The translations under genes and the position numbers were made by a program. Below, piece by piece: positions 56,155 to 64,000 of a DNA stretch of 64,000 bases. Below the pieces are notes generated by a model. That model made no database searches, was not told the origin of the DNA, and worked only from the letters and a program-made list of their open reading frames with translations. How positions within the stretch are numbered: position 1 is the stretch's first letter; every line of letters begins with the position of its first letter. Location: positions 1,798,001 to 1,862,000 of the forward strand of contig NZ_CP063814.1 in NCBI RefSeq assembly GCF_015277875.1, in the 5' to 3' direction. Source of the DNA: Microbacterium luteum. Lineage in GTDB: Bacteria > Actinomycetota > Actinomycetes > Actinomycetales > Microbacteriaceae.

Positions 56155-57318
56155 TCAGTCCCGCGTGTACCGGCGGGCGCGGCCGGAGATCCCCGCGAAG
56201 TGGAATTCGCCCGCGGACACCGGGTCGACGGCGAGGTCCGTCGATGTGTCGCGGGGGACCCGGCGATGCAGCTCGCGGTACTCCTCGACACCGATCGGCA
56301 TGCGCGCATCCAGCAGCGCCTCGGTGCGCTCCCGGCGCGCGGCCGCGCGGTAGCCGGGCCGCACCAGGCCGGTGAAGAACTCTCCCACCGCTCCCGAGCC
56401 GTAGCTGAACAGGCCGATCCTGCAGCCGGTGAGATCGTCGTCCGAGTCGAGGACCGCCGCGAGGGCGAGGTAGAGCGACGCGGTGTAGCTGTTGCCGATG
56501 CGTCGGTTGTAGCGCGTGGAGGGCAGGAAGGTGTCGAGGCCGAGCTCGACCCCGGTGTGCTCGGCGAGCTTGCGATGCGCCTTCTCTGCCATGCGCGTGA
56601 ACGGCTGGTGGTGGCAGAAGGCGTCGATCTCGCTCGCCGCCACGCCGCCTTGAGCGCGGTAGTCGTCCCATGCCCCTGTGAACGCGTCGAGGTACGCGTC
56701 GATGGAGAGCTTGCCCTCGACCATCGCGATGTCGCTGTCGTTCGGGCGCCAGAAGTCGTCGATGTCGGCGGTCCAGATGCCCGTGGGCGTCGGGATCTCC
56801 ACAAGATCGGGGTCGGCGGCGACGAGCATCGCGACCGCACCCGCGCCCTGCGTGGGTTCGGCTGCTGTGTCGATCCCGTATCGGGCGATGTCGCTGCTGA
56901 TGATCAGGACGCGTTCCCGGGGGTCGCGGGTGACGATGCCGATCGCCATCTGGAGCGCGGCCGTTCCGCCGTAGCAGGCCTGCTTGAGCTCGACGACACG
57001 ACAGGCGGGAGGCAGCCCGAGGAGCCGGTGTGTGAAGATGCCCGCAGCTTTGGACTGGTCGACGCCGGTCTCGGTCGCGAAAAGCAGCGTGCGGATGCCT
57101 GCGGCGCCGTGGCGGTCGAGGATCGGCGCGGCTGCGGCGGCGCCCATCGTGACGATGTCCTCGTCGGGGCCCGGGACGCTCATCTGGTCCTGGCCGAGCC
57201 CTTTGTGGAACTTCGCCGGTTCCACCCCGATCGCGCGTGCGAGATCGGCGAGATCGAGCACGCGACTCCCGGTGGCGACGGCGAGATCGTGGATTCCGAT
57301 GACGGGCGGGGTGTTCAT
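56155..57318 (-). CDS. mvaS: Hydroxymethylglutaryl-CoA synthase
   Basis: Condenses acetyl-CoA and acetoacetyl-CoA to HMG-CoA. The 387-residue thiolase-fold protein has the nucleophile in LKQACYGGTAALQMA, IGIHDLAVATGSRVLDLADLA at the N-terminus, the catalytic His in DAFCHHQPFTRMAEKAHR, and NRRIGNSYTASLYLALAAVL. Last gene of the six-gene mevalonate operon; its ATG overlaps the HMG-CoA reductase stop (ATGA). The acetoacetyl-CoA thiolase that feeds it is not in the operon; the thiolase at 9485 is a possible but unproven source. Confidence 0.95.
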   Translation of the reverse strand: MNTPPVIGIHDLAVATGSRVLDLADLARAIGVEPAKFHKGLGQDQMSVPGPDEDIVTMGAAAAAPILDRHGAAGIRTLLFATETGVDQSKAAGIFTHRLLGLPPACRVVELKQACYGGTAALQMAIGIVTRDPRERVLIISSDIARYGIDTAAEPTQGAGAVAMLVAADPDLVEIPTPTGIWTADIDDFWRPNDSDIAMVEGKLSIDAYLDAFTGAWDDYRAQGGVAASEIDAFCHHQPFTRMAEKAHRKLAEHTGVELGLDTFLPSTRYNRRIGNSYTASLYLALAAVLDSDDDLTGCRIGLFSYGSGAVGEFFTGLVRPGYRAAARRERTEALLDARMPIGVEEYRELHRRVPRDTSTDLAVDPVSAGEFHFAGISGRARRYTRD

Positions 57319-58364
57319 GCTCGGCCTCCTGCGCGGCGTTCCATCAGCACATGCGATTGCATCAGTTCACCGGGGTTGGTCTGCGCCGCCAGCAGCGACA
57401 GCTCGCCGCACAGGACCGTGGCGGCGATGAGTCCGGCCAGCCGTCGCGCGCCGGCACCCGACTCCTCCAGCCCTCGGCAGCCCAACCGCTCGAGGGCCGC
57501 ATCGACTCCGGGCAGATCCTTGCCGTTGCCGACCGTTCCGACGATGAGGTTGGGGAGGGTGCACGAGAACAGCAGATCGCCGTCTCCGCGCCGTTCGGCA
57601 TAGGTGATGCCCTGTGAGCCTTCGACGATGTTCGCGGCGTCCTGACCGGTCGCGAGATAGAAGGCCAGGAGCATGTTCGCGTAGTGCGCGTTCGCCGAGC
57701 GCAGGGCGCCGGCGACCGTCGATCCGACGAGGTTCTTGCGCACGTTGAGATCGACCATGCGGGTGGCGGTGGTCCGCAGCTGAGCGTCGACCAGATCGGC
57801 CGGGATGAGGATCTCGGCGACGACGCTGCGACCGCGACCGAGCAGACCATTCACCGCCGTGGCCTTCTTGTCGGAGCAGAAGTTGCCGGAGATCGATCCG
57901 TACGACAGCTCCGGGTGCCATGCCAGGATCGCGTCCATGAGCGACTGCGCGGCGAGGGTGACCATGTTGTGGCCGGACGCGTCGCCCGTCGTGAGCGCGA
58001 AGCGCACGAACAGCAGGTGACCGACGATCTCGGTGTCGAGCTCGATGAGCTTGGCGTGGCGACTCTGGCCGGCGACGATGGCCGCCAGGTCGTCGAACCG
58101 GGCGTCGAGGGCGCGTGACGCTGCGACGGCCTCGGCGGCCGACGCAGCGACGAACAGACTCGAGCGGGTCATCCGCTCATCGACGACCGACACTCGGATG
58201 CCGTCGTCGACGAGTCGGGAGACGCGTGCGCCGCGGCCCACGGACGGCCACAGCGGCGTCTCGTACGTGGCCAGCGGCACGCTCTGCTCACCGGCGACGT
58301 CTCCGCTGAGCTTCAGGGGACCGACCCACCGGGTAGGGATCGGTGTGACGAGATCATCGGGCAT
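57315..58364 (-). CDS. mvaA: Hydroxymethylglutaryl-CoA reductase (class I type)
   Basis: Reduces HMG-CoA to mevalonate. The 349-residue catalytic domain has no membrane part. Motifs are FALTTGDASGHNMV (NADPH-binding region), SISGNFCSDKKATAVN with the catalytic Lys, GRGRSVVAEI, and the late VGTVGNGKDLP and LMQSHVLMERR with the catalytic His. The SDKK...GRGRSVV pattern fits the class I, NADPH-type enzymes rather than class II. ATG 58364 has GGAAGGAG five nt upstream. The open frame to 58823 is the shadow of the isomerase gene, which it overlaps by 11 bp. Confidence 0.95.
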   Translation of the reverse strand: MPDDLVTPIPTRWVGPLKLSGDVAGEQSVPLATYETPLWPSVGRGARVSRLVDDGIRVSVVDERMTRSSLFVAASAAEAVAASRALDARFDDLAAIVAGQSRHAKLIELDTEIVGHLLFVRFALTTGDASGHNMVTLAAQSLMDAILAWHPELSYGSISGNFCSDKKATAVNGLLGRGRSVVAEILIPADLVDAQLRTTATRMVDLNVRKNLVGSTVAGALRSANAHYANMLLAFYLATGQDAANIVEGSQGITYAERRGDGDLLFSCTLPNLIVGTVGNGKDLPGVDAALERLGCRGLEESGAGARRLAGLIAATVLCGELSLLAAQTNPGELMQSHVLMERRAGGRA

Positions 58365-59427
58365 TGCTGCTCCTTCCGAGGGATCGCTGCGCCAGAGTCG
58401 TGAGGTCGACGCCACGCGCGGCGCAGAACTGCGCCGTGGCGCCGCTGACGACGACGTCGGTGGTGCGCAGGGCGGTGAGGTCCTCGGCTCCGAGAAGGGC
58501 GAGGAGAGAACCGAGATGCATGGTCCACTCCTGGATGCGGTCGCGCAGCGCCTCGGCGCCCCCGTCGAGGACGACCGAGAGGAACGACCCGGAGACGCCC
58601 ACGGCATGCGCACCGAGGGCGAGAGCGCGCGCGACGTCGAGGGGGGAGCGGACGCCGCCCGAAGCAAGAAGGGTCGGGGCGCCGGCCGGAGCCTCCAGCA
58701 GGCACGCGACGGTCGACTGCCCCCACCCTTCGAGGTAGCCGTAGTCACGCTGCGGGCGACGCTCGTTCTCGACTCGCACGAAGTCGGTCCCGCCGTTGCC
58801 GGAGACGTCCGCGTACGCCACACCCATGTCGGCGAGCCGCCGCAGCGTGCCCGAACTCAGACCGAAACCGACCTCCTTGACGATGACCGGCACGTCGACG
58901 GCGGCGATGATGCGCTCGAGAGAGGACGGCCAGGTCGAGAAGGAGCGGCTGCCTTCCGGCATGACCGTCTCCTGCACGGCGTTCACGTGCACCTGCAGCG
59001 CGTTCGCCTCGAGGAGTTCCACGGCGCGGCGGGCATCGTCGGCGCTGCGCTCCACACCGAGATTGGCCATGACGAACCCGTCGGGGTTCTCCTCCCGCAG
59101 CACACGGAACGTGGGGGCGACCGACGGGTCGCCGAGCGCGATGCTGACCGATCCCGAGGCGATCGCCGCGCCGGTCTCGCGCGCGGCGATCGCGAGATCG
59201 CGGTTGACTGCGCCGGTCATGTCGCTGCCGCCGGTCATGGCGTTGATGTAGAAGGGAAGCGGCCACGGGGCATCGGCCACCTCGGTGGACAGCGTCACCC
59301 GATCGACGTCGATCCCGTCGAGCGCGTGATGCACGAAGGCGACATCGTCGTAGCCGTTTCGTCGCGGGCCCGACGCCTGCTGCTCCGCCGCGAGGCGGAC
59401 GTGGTCGTCCTTGCGGTCACCCGACAC
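58354..59427 (-). CDS. fni: Isopentenyl-diphosphate delta-isomerase, type 2 (FMN-dependent)
   Basis: Interconverts IPP and DMAPP with reduced FMN. The 357-residue TIM-barrel protein has RKDDHVRLA at the N-terminus, PFYINAMTGGSD, ASGSVSIALGDPS, ANLGVERSADDA, QVHVNAVQETVMPEGSR, VIVKEVGFGLS and ADVSGNGGTDFVRVENERR, and ASGGVRSPLDVARALALGA for phosphate binding. GTG 59427 overlaps the end of the phosphomevalonate kinase gene by 11 bp. A type 2 enzyme within a mevalonate operon is the usual actinobacterial and Gram-positive arrangement. Confidence 0.95.
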   Translation of the reverse strand: MSGDRKDDHVRLAAEQQASGPRRNGYDDVAFVHHALDGIDVDRVTLSTEVADAPWPLPFYINAMTGGSDMTGAVNRDLAIAARETGAAIASGSVSIALGDPSVAPTFRVLREENPDGFVMANLGVERSADDARRAVELLEANALQVHVNAVQETVMPEGSRSFSTWPSSLERIIAAVDVPVIVKEVGFGLSSGTLRRLADMGVAYADVSGNGGTDFVRVENERRPQRDYGYLEGWGQSTVACLLEAPAGAPTLLASGGVRSPLDVARALALGAHAVGVSGSFLSVVLDGGAEALRDRIQEWTMHLGSLLALLGAEDLTALRTTDVVVSGATAQFCAARGVDLTTLAQRSLGRSSNAR

Positions 59428-60520
59428 GGTGGTCTCCCTCGGTCGCTGTCACGGAGAGCGCCAGTGGCACGACACCGAGGTCGCGCCACGCACGCTCGAG
59501 CGCATCGCGCTCCACCGTCGGGTGCACGAGCGCGACGCCGCAGTCGCCGCCACCCGCGCCGGACGCCTTCGCGGCCGCGCCCATCCCTTCGATGATGTCG
59601 CACATCTCACGCAGGTCGGCCGTTTCGATCTCCACGCCCGAGGCCGCTGCCAGATCCCGCAGCACCCTCCGAGCCTGGCGGAGCGCCGCTTGGGCGGCGG
59701 TGGCGTCGTCGGCGGCGAAGGCATCCCGAAGAGAGAGCACGGCGCTGCAGGAGTCGGAGAGGAACGCCGGGTGGTCGACGTCGCCGCGTTCGACGGCCGC
59801 TTGGACGGCGGAGACGAGCGACCGGGTCGATGCCGGTGCGCCGGTCCACCCCACGACGAGGTCGAGATCGGTCGGCGGCTCGATCGGGACGATCTCGCCG
59901 ACCTCCCACGCGGGAAGCCGCAGGCGGCGCTCCACCTCGAGCGCACCGGCGGCCGCGAGCGCCTCGCGATCGGGGCTCCGATAGAAGATCCAGCCGCCGT
60001 GCGTGCTCGCCGCGACATCGCCGCCGCTCGCATCGGGCGACACGCTGAGCGTCGCCAGCATGGCCAGGCGGTACTCCTCGTCGGGTGTCAGGGCGAGCCC
60101 GAGATGACCTCCGACCGCCCGGACGACGCCGACGGTGACGGCGGCGGAAGAGCCGAGACCGAACTTGCGTCCGGTGCCGTCGTCGAGGCCGCTGTCGATG
60201 TCGAGGGCGAACACACCGTCGGGGATCGATCGCTCCCGCCGCAGATCCTCCATCACGGTGAGCGCCGCGACCACGTAGTCGAGCCCGTGCTCCTCATCCG
60301 ACACGTCGATGCCCGGCGAAGCGGGGGTCCATGTCAGCGTCTTGTAGCCGGTGGAGGTCACCACGCGTGCCGGAGCGGCCGCGTCCAACGTCACGGTGAC
60401 CGCGAGGTCGACCGCCGCCAGCACGGCGGGCTGCCCCGGCGTGACGACGGCGTACTCGCCCGCGATGAACAGTTTCCCGGGGATGCGGACGACGATCCGC
60501 TCGGGCGAGGGATGGGTCAC
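59417..60520 (-). CDS. mvaK2: Phosphomevalonate kinase
   Basis: Phosphorylates mevalonate 5-phosphate to the diphosphate. The 367-residue GHMP kinase has IPGKLFIAGEYAVVTPGQPA, the ATP loop KFGLGSSAAVTVG, SPDASGGDVAASTHGGWIFY typical of phosphomevalonate kinases, and the C-terminal GHMP motif KASGAGGGDCGVAL. The GTG start overlaps the mvaD stop (GTGA). Third in the operon. Confidence 0.95.
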   Translation of the reverse strand: MTHPSPERIVVRIPGKLFIAGEYAVVTPGQPAVLAAVDLAVTVTLDAAAPARVVTSTGYKTLTWTPASPGIDVSDEEHGLDYVVAALTVMEDLRRERSIPDGVFALDIDSGLDDGTGRKFGLGSSAAVTVGVVRAVGGHLGLALTPDEEYRLAMLATLSVSPDASGGDVAASTHGGWIFYRSPDREALAAAGALEVERRLRLPAWEVGEIVPIEPPTDLDLVVGWTGAPASTRSLVSAVQAAVERGDVDHPAFLSDSCSAVLSLRDAFAADDATAAQAALRQARRVLRDLAAASGVEIETADLREMCDIIEGMGAAAKASGAGGGDCGVALVHPTVERDALERAWRDLGVVPLALSVTATEGDHRVG

Positions 60521-61479
60521 GCGGATCTCTCCCGCAGGGTCGCGCCGGGCCCCGGTCGGGCGACCACCGTGTCTGCGAGGGTGCTGATGCGACGTGACAC
60601 CGCCGGAGTGTCCGCCGGTGCGCAGACGATGCAGACGTTCGGGCCGGCATCGGCGGTGGCCCAGGCGCGCACGCCCTCGCGGCGCAGTGTCTCGACCGCG
60701 TCGAAGATGGACCAGCTCGTCGGCGTGAGGTAACGGATCGACGGATCACTGCCCTGGATGACCGCGTGCATCCGCAGCGCATTCGTCTCGGTGATGCGGC
60801 CCAGCCGCTCCAGGTCTCCGGCGCGGCACGCCTCCTGTGCCGCAGCCAGCGACTGAGCCGTCGAGGTCACCCAGGCGGGATAGTACGGCGAGGTCAGCGC
60901 GGTGCGCCGCATCGCCTCGCGACTGGAGACGGCCTTCTCGCCCGCGTCGACGGTCGCGATGACCATCTCGATCTCGGGCGCATCGATGTGCTCGGCGAAC
61001 GAATGCTCATCGTCGCCCGCATGCCAGATCGCGAACCGCGAGATGATCGATCGCGATGCCGATCCGGAGCCGCGTCGGGCGAGCCGGCTGAGCGCACGGG
61101 TGTCGAGGTCGAGTCCGTATGCGGTCGACGCCGCGAGTGCCAGCGCGGCGAAACCCGACGCGGACGAGGCGAGTCCGGCCGCGGACGGGACGGTGTTCCG
61201 CGTCACCACCTCGGCGGCGGCATCGCTGCCGGCGAGGTGCCGCACGTGATCGAGGAACCTGACCACGCGCTCCCGCACGACGCCCTCGCGCTCGGAGCCG
61301 TTCATCACGACGCGGTCGACTGCCGCCCCGGTGTCGGTGCGCACGGTCGTCGTGGTCGGGAAGACGTCCAGAGTCATCGACAGACTCCCCGTCGCGGGCA
61401 GATTCTGCGTGGTGTCCGCCTTGCCCCAGTACTTCACCAGGGCGATGTTGGGATGCGCCTGCGCCGTGGCGGTGGTCAC
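60517..61479 (-). CDS. mvaD: Diphosphomevalonate decarboxylase
   Basis: ATP-dependent decarboxylation of mevalonate diphosphate to IPP. The 320-residue protein has AHPNIALVKYWGKAD, NTVPSAAGLASSASGFAALA, SRLARRGSGSASRS, and the catalytic Asp in WATADAGPNVCIVC. GTG 61479 makes a GTGA overlap with the mevalonate kinase stop, with GGAGG just upstream. The longer open frame to 61584 is inside the kinase gene. Confidence 0.95.
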   Translation of the reverse strand: MTTATAQAHPNIALVKYWGKADTTQNLPATGSLSMTLDVFPTTTTVRTDTGAAVDRVVMNGSEREGVVRERVVRFLDHVRHLAGSDAAAEVVTRNTVPSAAGLASSASGFAALALAASTAYGLDLDTRALSRLARRGSGSASRSIISRFAIWHAGDDEHSFAEHIDAPEIEMVIATVDAGEKAVSSREAMRRTALTSPYYPAWVTSTAQSLAAAQEACRAGDLERLGRITETNALRMHAVIQGSDPSIRYLTPTSWSIFDAVETLRREGVRAWATADAGPNVCIVCAPADTPAVSRRISTLADTVVARPGPGATLRERSA

Positions 61480-62501
61480 GCGACCTCCATGTGAGTCGTC
61501 CAGGCCGCGGGGGCGCCCGCCGTGCGCATCCGTCTCACGACGGTGGCGGCATGCTCGGGATCGTGGGCGAGCGCGATCACGCACCCGCCGCGACCACCGC
61601 CGGTGAGCTTGGCCCCGGCGGCACCCGCAGCGCGGGCGGCGGCCGCGAGGTGGTCCAGGGCCGGGTCACCGACGCCGAGGGTGCCCAGATGGCGATGGGC
61701 GGCATCCATCGCGGAACCGAGTCCGTCCAGGTCGCCGTGCGAGATGTCGGCACGAGCCTGCGCCGTCAGCTCCGCGAGCGCGCCGACGGCACGGTCGAAC
61801 ACCTCGGGCGATGACTCGCGCAGCGAGCGGACGGCGCCCACGGCCTCGCGCGTGCGGCCGCGCACCCCCGAGTCCGCGACGACGAAGTGCAGAGCGGTCC
61901 CGACGGTGATCGGCTCGACGCTGCCGCGCCGGAACCAGATCGGGCCGGGTGCGCAGACGGCGCGGGCATCGAGACCGCTCGGCGCCCCGTGCGCGGCGCG
62001 CTCTGCGTCCTGGATGAGCGCGAATCGCTCGTCGGGGTCGAGGTCGCGGCCGAGGGCGCCCGAGACGGCCGTGACGACAGCGGCGGCGACCGCCGCGCTG
62101 GAGCCCACACCGCGCTCGGACGGGATGTCGCTGTGGATGCGCACATGAAGCCTCGCATCCGGCGCGCCCGCCGACGCGAGGGCGGTGCGAACGGCCGTGA
62201 CGGTGGGAAGCAGGCGAGCAGGTGCCGCATCGAGCGGGCCGTGGAACAGCTCGCTGTCGATGCGCGAGGCCCGGGACGTGGCGGCGGCCTCCGCGCGGGC
62301 GGCGATGGACGTGATCGGCAGAGCGATCGCCGGGTGGCCGTAGACCACCGAGTGCTCGCCGATGAGGATGGCCTTGCCGGTGGCCTCGCCGATCCCGTTC
62401 CCCGGCTCGGGGTCGCCGACGAGCGCGTCGACGGTGCCGGTCGCGCGGGGCTGTGGGGGAGCGTCCCCGCGGAGGGCGCTCGCGTCGGTCTTCGGGGTCA
62501 T
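61476..62501 (-). CDS. mvaK1: Mevalonate kinase
   Basis: Phosphorylates mevalonate to 5-phosphomevalonate. The 341-residue GHMP kinase has GKAILIGEHSVVYGHPAIAL, SDIPSERGVGSSAAVAAAVV, APSGLDARAVCAPGPIWF, and KLTGGGRGGCVIALAHD. About 35 residues of low-complexity sequence precede the kinase fold. ATG 62501 follows a TAGGCT -10 box by 13 nt, leaving a very short leader. First gene of the six-gene operon mvaK1-mvaD-mvaK2-fni-mvaA-mvaS, every pair overlapping. Confidence 0.94.
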   Translation of the reverse strand: MTPKTDASALRGDAPPQPRATGTVDALVGDPEPGNGIGEATGKAILIGEHSVVYGHPAIALPITSIAARAEAAATSRASRIDSELFHGPLDAAPARLLPTVTAVRTALASAGAPDARLHVRIHSDIPSERGVGSSAAVAAAVVTAVSGALGRDLDPDERFALIQDAERAAHGAPSGLDARAVCAPGPIWFRRGSVEPITVGTALHFVVADSGVRGRTREAVGAVRSLRESSPEVFDRAVGALAELTAQARADISHGDLDGLGSAMDAAHRHLGTLGVGDPALDHLAAAARAAGAAGAKLTGGGRGGCVIALAHDPEHAATVVRRMRTAGAPAAWTTHMEVA

Positions 62502-62514
62502 AGCGGGCTGGCCA

Positions 62515-62520
62515 AGCCTA
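62515..62520 (-). promoter_or_regulatory. -10 box of the mevalonate operon
   Basis: TAGGCT on the minus strand, 13 nt before the mvaK1 ATG. No clear -35 box. The only promoter-like sequence before this operon. Confidence 0.45.
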
Positions 62521-62570
62521 ACAGTCGACGATCCGCACGGGCCGTGGACGACCGGCGCCACCGGTTCCGA

Positions 62571-62622
62571 TAGAGTGACCGTGATCGCATCCTTTAATCC
62601 CGTCCCGTGAGACGGAGAAGGG
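62571..62622 (+). promoter_or_regulatory. pyrR promoter -10 and PyrR-binding-type hairpin over the ribosome site
   Basis: TAGAGT (62571-62576) is the likely -10. In the leader, CCGTC and GACGG (62600-62604 and 62611-62615) form a stem with loop CCGTGA, and together the sequence UCCCGUGAG matches the conserved UCCNGNGAG core of PyrR binding loops. It ends directly before GAGAAGGGA, the ribosome site of pyrR. In mycobacteria PyrR bound at such a site blocks translation of the pyr operon when UMP is high; the same is likely here. Confidence 0.7.
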
Positions 62623-62629
62623 AGCGCCG

Positions 62630-63160
62630 ATGAGCACGCGCACCGTGCTGCACGACGCCGACATCGCCCGGGCACTGACCCGCATCGCCCACGAGATCCT
62701 CGAGTCGAACAAGGGCCCCGACGGTCTCGTGATCCTCGGAATCCCCACTCGCGGAGTCACCCTCGCCGCCCGGATCGCCGGGCTGGTCTCGCGCTTCGGC
62801 GGCGCGCCCGTTCCCGCGGGAGCCCTCGACGTGACCATGTACCGCGACGATCTGCACCGCAACCCGACGCGGGCGCCGCATCGCACCGAGATTCCTCCCG
62901 GCGGCATCGATGCACGAACGGTGATCCTGGTCGATGACGTGCTCTTCTCCGGTCGCAGCATCCGCGCGGCCCTCGACGCCCTCCAGGACATCGGCCGACC
63001 GGCGGCGGTGAGGCTCGCGATCCTCGTCGACCGAGGCCACCGCGAGCTGCCGATCCGTCCCGACTTCGTCGGCAAAAACCTCCCCAGCGCACGCGACGAG
63101 CGCGTGAACGTGCGGCTCGTCGAGATCGACGGCGTCGACGAGGTGGCGATCGGTTCATGA
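62630..63160 (+). CDS. pyrR: Bifunctional pyr operon regulator / uracil phosphoribosyltransferase PyrR
   Basis: RNA-binding regulator of pyrimidine synthesis with weak uracil phosphoribosyltransferase activity. The 176-residue protein has [18 protein letters not shown], the PyrR-specific [16 protein letters not shown], the PRPP loop [21 protein letters not shown], and [19 protein letters not shown]. First gene of the pyr operon; the stop overlaps the pyrB ATG. Autoregulation through the hairpin immediately upstream is likely. Confidence 0.96.
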   Translation: MSTRTVLHDADIARALTRIAHEILESNKGPDGLVILGIPTRGVTLAARIAGLVSRFGGAPVPAGALDVTMYRDDLHRNPTRAPHRTEIPPGGIDARTVILVDDVLFSGRSIRAALDALQDIGRPAAVRLAILVDRGHRELPIRPDFVGKNLPSARDERVNVRLVEIDGVDEVAIGS

Positions 63161-64000
63161 GACACCTTCTCGACACGCGCACGCTCACCCGCGAGGACGC
63201 CATTCGCGTCCTCGACGTCGCCGAGGACATGGCCGACACGCAGCGCCGGGAGGTCAAGAAGCTGCCGACGCTTCGCGGCAAGACCGTCGTGAACCTGTTC
63301 TTCGAGGACTCCACCCGCACTCGCATCTCGTTCGAAGCTGCCGCCAAGCGGCTCTCGGCCGACGTCATCAACTTCTCGGCGAAGGGGTCGAGCGTGTCCA
63401 AGGGCGAATCCCTCCAGGACACCGCCCAGACTCTGCAGGCCATGGGCGCCGACGCCGTGGTGATCCGTCACGGCGCATCCGGGGCCCCCCAGACGCTCGC
63501 GACGAGCGGATGGATCAGCGCCGGCGTCGTCAACGCCGGCGACGGCACGCACGAGCACCCCACGCAGGCGCTCCTCGACGCGTACACGATCCGCAAGCGC
63601 ACTCATGGCTCGGCCAGCCGTGGTCGCGGTCTGGACGGTCTTCACGTCGCGATCGTGGGCGACATCCTCCACTCCCGGGTCGCGCGATCGAACGTATGGC
63701 TGCTGACGACGCTCGGCGCCCGCGTCACCCTCGTCGCGCCGCCCACCCTGGTGCCGCAGGACGTGACCGCCTGGCCGGTGACGGTGCGATACGACCTGGA
63801 CGATGCGATCGCCGACGCGCCGGACGCGCTCATGATGCTCCGCATCCAGCTGGAGCGCATGAACGCCGCATATTTCCCCACTGAGCGGGAGTATTCCCGT
63901 CGCTGGGGCCTGGACCCACTGCGGCTGGAGGCTCTCCCGCCCGGTAGCATGGTGCTGCATCCGGGACCGATGAACCGCGGCCTGGAGATCTCGGCGGCCG
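63157..64000 (+). CDS. pyrB: Aspartate carbamoyltransferase catalytic subunit (3' end outside window)
   Basis: Joins carbamoyl phosphate and aspartate in the second step of pyrimidine synthesis. The 281 residues visible include the carbamoyl-phosphate motif [67 protein letters not shown], and [13 protein letters not shown] near the window edge. There is no stop before 64000; about 40 residues are missing. The ATG overlaps the pyrR stop, so both are under the PyrR-type leader. Confidence 0.95.
   Translation, partial: MRHLLDTRTLTREDAIRVLDVAEDMADTQRREVKKLPTLRGKTVVNLFFEDSTRTRISFEAAAKRLSADVINFSAKGSSVSKGESLQDTAQTLQAMGADAVVIRHGASGAPQTLATSGWISAGVVNAGDGTHEHPTQALLDAYTIRKRTHGSASRGRGLDGLHVAIVGDILHSRVARSNVWLLTTLGARVTLVAPPTLVPQDVTAWPVTVRYDLDDAIADAPDALMMLRIQLERMNAAYFPTEREYSRRWGLDPLRLEALPPGSMVLHPGPMNRGLEISAA

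Overview
The window is a 64 kb stretch of high-GC actinobacterial chromosome. Gene order and protein sequences point to the family Microbacteriaceae, probably Microbacterium or a close relative. The evidence is the actinobacterial DUF3710/DUF3159/DUF3000/DUF3093 genes, the order rpsD-alaS-ruvX-mltG-aroE-aroC-aroK-aroB-aroQ-efp-nusB, heavy use of GTG starts, and -10 boxes of the TAnnnT type lying 6-7 nt before start codons, which suggests leaderless transcripts. Genus assignment is inference; no search was run.

Layout. 1-2.2 kb: a DUF3093 gene fragment diverging from dut-DUF3710-DUF3159. 2.2-7.3 kb: acnA behind a perfect AT-rich operator-like palindrome, then dxs of the MEP isoprenoid pathway. 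7.3-12.5 kb (minus): a beta-oxidation pair (thiolase and a fused hydratase/3-hydroxyacyl-CoA dehydrogenase), an RNase D-like exonuclease and DUF3000. 12.5-19 kb: a membrane-anchored alpha/beta hydrolase, a RibD-C reductase-sufE-rhodanese operon, zapE, amt behind a GlnR-like box, and a solitary PemK/MazF-like gene. 19.0-19.6 kb: four tRNA genes (Val-CAC on minus; Gly-GCC, Cys-GCA and Val-GAC on plus). 19.7-26.1 kb: thrS-HIT, then pdxY-pdxR diverging from pdxS-pdxT. 26.1-34.8 kb: yebC, ruvCAB, yajC-secD-secF and a bifunctional rel. 34.8-38.7 kb: an orphan AbiEi-like gene, a DUF349 protein, a small membrane protein resembling the anchor of a cyclophilin, and rarA. 38.7-49.8 kb: rpsD with an unusual repeat-rich 3' end, then the alaS-to-nusB block, which holds five shikimate genes. 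49.8-54.5 kb: a SNF2-type helicase gene split by a 1,735-bp IS1182-like insertion sequence with 21-bp perfect terminal repeats and a 6-bp target duplication. 54.6-56.1 kb: a metallo-beta-lactamase/Rieske fusion protein. 56.1-62.5 kb (minus): a complete six-gene mevalonate operon. 62.6-64 kb: pyrR, with a PyrR-binding-type hairpin in its leader, and the start of pyrB.

How the genes work together. dxs and the full mevalonate operon imply two routes to isopentenyl diphosphate, provided the remaining MEP genes exist elsewhere. The pdx genes combine de novo PLP synthesis (PdxST) with salvage (PdxY) under a MocR-type regulator. aroE/C/K/B/Q give shikimate-pathway steps 2-5 and 7; the 3-deoxy-7-phosphoheptulonate synthase and aroA are not in the window. 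Most of the window is core genome. The most noteworthy items are the cleanly dated IS insertion, the tandem double helix-turn-helix insert in its transposase, the duplications at the end of rpsD, several well-formed operators, and the dual isoprenoid supply. I did not find a convincing previously undescribed multi-gene system.
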